6,396 nucleotides of DNA from Planctomycetaceae bacterium (GTDB lineage: Bacteria > Planctomycetota > Planctomycetia > Pirellulales > Thermoguttaceae). Shown here one piece after another: positions 5,865 through 6,396 of the stretch (positions are counted from its first letter, which is position 1; each line of letters opens with the position of its first letter). The DNA lies in NCBI GenBank assembly GCA_031266315.1, contig JAISBG010000592.1, forward strand, positions 1 to 6,396, given 5' to 3'. The translations under genes and the position numbers were made by a program. The notes beneath the pieces were generated by a model that was not told where the DNA came from, searched no databases, and saw only the letters and a program-made list of their open reading frames with translations.

Positions 5865-6164
5865 GTGTTTATTGCCAAGATTGTCGGTTCCTTAGTTTCC
5901 ACGCAAAAGGTTGACTCAATGATTGGACAGAAATTGTTACTCATTGAGCCGTACCGGTTGGATGAGGAACGTACCACAATGAAAACAACAGGACGAACAT
6001 TGGTTGCGGTTGATACGGTCGGAGCCGGAGAAAATGAATTTGTACTGATTGTGCAAGGTTCCAGTGCCAGAAATACACCGGAAACGAAATCGTTGCCGGT
6101 GGACGCAACAATTATTGGAATTGTCGATTCGTTATACGTGAACAAACGAAAAGTCGATTTGTAA
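5865..6164 (+). CDS. BMC-P shell vertex protein (EutN/CcmL family)
   Basis: This 99-residue protein forms the pentamers that cap the vertices of the compartment shell. The family pattern is clear: MFIAKIVGSLVSTQK (1-15), GQKLLLIEP (21-29), LVAVDTVGAGENEFVLIVQGSSAR (45-68), the PVDATIIGIVD segment and a C-terminal basic end. It starts with GTG, because no in-frame ATG lies between the kinase stop and this point and residue 1 fits the family N-terminus. It follows the kinase gene by 44 bases and is the last gene of the visible cluster. No Shine-Dalgarno is visible; the leader consists of TATCAACTA repeats. Characterised planctomycete loci usually have several BMC-P genes, so others may lie outside the window. 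Confidence 0.93.
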   Translation: MFIAKIVGSLVSTQKVDSMIGQKLLLIEPYRLDEERTTMKTTGRTLVAVDTVGAGENEFVLIVQGSSARNTPETKSLPVDATIIGIVDSLYVNKRKVDL

Positions 6165-6175
6165 TAAAAAATTTT

Positions 6176-6202
6176 GTAATATTTTCAGTGGAATTTTCGT
6201 TA
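6176..6202 (+). repeat. Dispersed ~26-bp repeat, copy 2
   Basis: This copy shares the 14-base core TGGAATTTTCGTTA with copy 1 at 473-498, and both begin GTAAT. The two copies lie outside the sulfatase and BMC genes, one on each side and in the same orientation. Confidence 0.4.
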
Positions 6203-6224
6203 AAAGTAGATAATCATAAGGTAG

Positions 6225-6263
6225 GCGACCTTTTGCTAAAAGGTCGCGTCGGCGTTAGCCGAC
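6225..6263. repeat. Double perfect hairpin, REP-like
   Basis: Two stem-loops lie back to back with no gap. The first is GCGACCTTTT (6225-6234), loop GCT, AAAAGGTCGC (6238-6247), a perfect 10-bp stem. The second is GTCGGC (6248-6253), loop GTTA, GCCGAC (6258-6263), a perfect 6-bp stem. No run of U follows on either strand, so an intrinsic terminator is unlikely. The paired layout resembles a small repetitive extragenic palindrome. It may still protect the 3' end of the BMC transcript from exonucleases. Confidence 0.65.
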
Positions 6264-6396
6264 AGTGAATCAGATTAACGATAATAATTGGAATCCCTAA
6301 TGTTTGGCAGATGATTTCCGTACATAAATAGAGTACAAGTCGGCTATTTGAGTTTTATTCATAAAGTCGGTTAACGAAAAAACCACTGAAATATTA

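Larger units (their letters stand above)
6165..6396. other. Noncoding right end of the window
   Basis: I see no start of another gene, no tRNA and no continuing BMC gene in these 232 bases. The stretch contains the second copy of the 26-bp dispersed repeat and a double hairpin, both annotated separately. No U-tract terminator follows the BMC-P stop codon. Confidence 0.5.

Overview
The window looks like chromosomal DNA from a member of the Planctomycetota (or the wider Planctomycetes-Verrucomicrobia group). It carries a bacterial microcompartment (BMC) operon of the type known in these phyla for breaking down the deoxysugars L-fucose and L-rhamnose, next to a secreted sulfatase, a gene class that is highly expanded in planctomycetes. 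The AT-rich composition and many small intergenic palindromes might suggest an anaerobic or gut-type lineage, but that is an inference. The window contains no marker gene that would settle the taxonomy.

Layout. Positions 1-176 (minus strand) hold what may be the 5' end of a gene running off the left edge. It has a clean ribosome binding site and ATG, but its reading frame breaks after 17 codons. A frame offset by one base stays open to the edge and contains the prepilin-like motif GFTLAE. Positions 177-599 are noncoding with small repeats. Positions 600-2240 (minus) encode a complete exported type I sulfatase. Positions 2364-2572 are a striking mosaic of six short GC-rich palindromes arranged in mirror symmetry, lying between the divergent sulfatase and BMC transcription units. 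From 2850 to 6164 (plus) there are five genes in one direction: pduL (phosphotransacylase with an encapsulation-like N-terminal helix), two BMC-H shell hexamer genes, an ackA-type acetate/propionate kinase, and a BMC-P (EutN/CcmL) vertex protein. Positions 6165-6396 are noncoding and carry a pair of tight hairpins.

How the genes fit together. BMC-H and BMC-P proteins build the facets and vertices of a polyhedral protein shell. In the characterised planctomycete system, L-lactaldehyde from aldolase cleavage of fuculose-1-P or rhamnulose-1-P is oxidised inside the shell to an acyl-CoA. PduL converts the acyl-CoA to an acyl-phosphate and recycles CoA. The acyl-phosphate leaves and a kinase makes ATP from it. 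This window carries the shell, PduL and kinase part of that pathway. The aldolase, aldehyde dehydrogenase, lactate dehydrogenase and regulator are not here. The adjacent sulfatase would fit upstream desulfation of a fucose- or rhamnose-containing sulfated glycan, but only gene proximity supports that link.

The observations most worth a second look are the kinase's substitutions at two positions that are catalytic in studied acetate kinases, the different pore loops of the two BMC-H paralogues, the mirror-symmetric palindrome mosaic, the possible slippage-dependent or broken prepilin-like gene at the left edge, and the structured long spacer between the two shell genes. I do not see a clearly new system: the core is a recognisable BMC locus with unusual details.
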